Of a DNA stretch of 6,739 bases, positions 5,906-6,739 are shown piece by piece. A model generated the notes under the pieces. It was not told where the DNA came from, searched no databases, and saw nothing but the letters and a program-made list of their open reading frames with translations. The translations under genes and the position numbers were made by a program. Each line of letters opens with the position of its first letter. Position 1 is the stretch's first letter. The DNA comes from an uncultured Selenomonas sp. Lineage in GTDB: Bacteria > Bacillota > Negativicutes > Selenomonadales > Selenomonadaceae. Location: NCBI GenBank assembly GCA_945494195.1, contig CALYVJ010000090.1:1-6739 (forward strand), in the 5' to 3' direction.

Positions 5906-6598
5906 ATGGAGTTATTCCCGCCGTTAGTAGCGCAAGTGATGTTGGTATTAGTAGGCGTCATCGGAATCGTGAGTCTGGTGGTAGGTGCCTATAACTGGTC
6001 GACCCTCATCAGTGGCCGCAAGCAGTTCTTGAAGATTGAGGTCCTGGAGCAGGATATCGCAAAACTCCAGCGGGAATTAAAGGAGCTCAAAAGCAAGCAG
6101 CAGCCGGTTGAGGCACCGCAGCCAGTGACGATAATGCCGCCGACGCCTGATCCGTTGGAATCTACTGGAGCCGATGAAGTGTGGGCAGACTTTTTGAACG
6201 ACTACAACAATCTGGCTGCTAGTATGGATGTCCCCAAGGCTCCGCAGGCCTGCGAGACTTTTGCGGGAACTCATCAGCTTACCTTTTTGATTTGTCTTGA
6301 CCATGCGGCACAGGAAAATGGCATGGTATCGCCAAAGTTCGCCGAGGTCCATCAGCTGACTGAGAGTACCTACTGGGCGTGGCCAGTTCCCGAGACAGGA
6401 GGGGCCTTCGTCGTCGTACCGAATCCACTTCAGCCGTACGACGAAAAGCTCCATACCGAAGGCGGTATGAAAGAGACCTTTGCCTCGAACTACGAAGCGG
6501 GTACCTGCAAGGAAATCAAAGTCCGTCTGCCGGCAAAATTCCAGAACCGTAAGGGAACCTGGAAAATCATCCAGCCGGGCGTGATAAAAGTCAAATAA
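5906..6598 (+). CDS. Unknown single-pass membrane protein with coiled coil and Pro-rich linker
   Basis: I do not recognise this 230-aa protein. Residues 7-29 are a hydrophobic helix rich in Val, Leu and Ile, followed by WSTLISGRK, whose basic residues suggest that the part after the helix is cytoplasmic. A heptad-like coiled coil follows (about 42-65), then a Pro-rich linker (67-84) and a C-terminal domain (88-230). That domain contains WADFLNDYN, a FVVVPNP strand-turn and a basic end GTWKIIQPGVIKVK. It has three cysteines (C116, C130, C201). AAGGA lies 10 bases before the ATG. It follows the preceding unknown gene by 26 bases and precedes a strong stem-loop, so it is the last gene of the unit. 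If both topologies are right, the two soluble domains face opposite sides of the membrane; this is a guess from charge alone. Confidence 0.85.
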   Translation: MELFPPLVAQVMLVLVGVIGIVSLVVGAYNWSTLISGRKQFLKIEVLEQDIAKLQRELKELKSKQQPVEAPQPVTIMPPTPDPLESTGADEVWADFLNDYNNLAASMDVPKAPQACETFAGTHQLTFLICLDHAAQENGMVSPKFAEVHQLTESTYWAWPVPETGGAFVVVPNPLQPYDEKLHTEGGMKETFASNYEAGTCKEIKVRLPAKFQNRKGTWKIIQPGVIKVK

Positions 6599-6614
6599 AA
6601 GCAGTTTGCGATAG

Positions 6615-6649
6615 AAAAGACCTGTTGTCGAAAAGACAGCGGGTCTTTT
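6615..6649 (+). terminator. Terminator stem-loop after the last + strand gene
   Basis: Arms 6615-6629 and 6635-6649 pair over 15 bp (two G-T pairs) around a GAAAA loop. The stem starts with AAAA and ends with TTTT, so each strand carries a short T-run and the element could serve both directions. The T-run is only four bases, weaker than at the other two terminators. Confidence 0.7.
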
Positions 6650-6675
6650 GGTATAAGAAAATTACAGTTTGTAGG

Positions 6676-6739
6676 TTACACGAGTCTCATTCGAAGCAGC
6701 TCTTCGCCGCCGCTAGGGGCAGTGCCAACACTCCACGGG
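6676..6739 (-). CDS. Possible C-terminal end of a convergent gene, cut by the window edge
   Basis: Reading the - strand from the window edge, one frame stays open for 20 codons and ends at TAA (6678-6676). It gives a tail ending ...GGEELLRMRLV. The following stem-loop at 6615-6649 could terminate it on this strand. The piece is too short to identify and could be an open frame by chance. GC content rises sharply here compared with the AT-rich spacer, which mildly favours coding. Confidence 0.3.
   Translation of the reverse strand, partial: PWSVGTAPSGGEELLRMRLV

Noticed and set aside
6679..6739. Right-end GC-rich segment as a tRNA or rRNA fragment
   Set aside because: No cloverleaf, T-loop consensus or recognisable rRNA sequence was found. 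Only a 5-bp CGAAG/CTTCG palindrome is present.

Overview
The window reads as chromosomal housekeeping DNA from a moderately GC-rich Firmicute. The best guess is the Negativicutes, Selenomonas-like. That guess rests on protein resemblance and on the gene order rpmE - DUF1385 - prfA - prmC - Sua5; it is inference, not proof. All complete genes lie on the + strand. A short open frame at the right edge may be the tail of a gene on the - strand.

Layout. Positions 1-52 hold the terminator of an upstream unit. A sigma-A-type promoter with a Fur/PerR-type operator over its start region then drives perR (139-591). A second, strong promoter (599-627) makes a transcript with a leader of about 140 nt before rpmE (ribosomal protein L31), which ends at a textbook terminator (983-1020). 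A weakly defined promoter region precedes a tight run of four genes: a DUF1385/YqhQ membrane protein (TTG start), prfA (release factor 1, GTG start), prmC (methylates the GGQ glutamine of release factors) and a Sua5/YwlC threonylcarbamoyl-AMP synthase (GTG start, overlapping the prmC stop). After a 120-bp gap come two genes I do not recognise, each with one N-terminal membrane helix, a charged coiled-coil stretch and a soluble C-terminal domain. A long stem-loop (6615-6649) closes the block.

How they fit together. L31, RF1, PrmC and the t6A-synthesis enzyme all serve translation: ribosome assembly, stop-codon reading, activation of the release factor, and modification of ANN-decoding tRNAs. 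PerR is a peroxide/metal-sensing repressor that probably controls itself here. The point most worth following up is the rpmE leader. It can fold into a long multi-helix element whose closing helix ends exactly at the Shine-Dalgarno sequence, and it has a competing local hairpin, which fits a ribosomal-protein autoregulatory leader. The two unknown envelope-type genes are the other unexplained part.

No CRISPR array, insertion sequence, tRNA or rRNA gene was seen, and nothing in the window points to a defence or mobile system.
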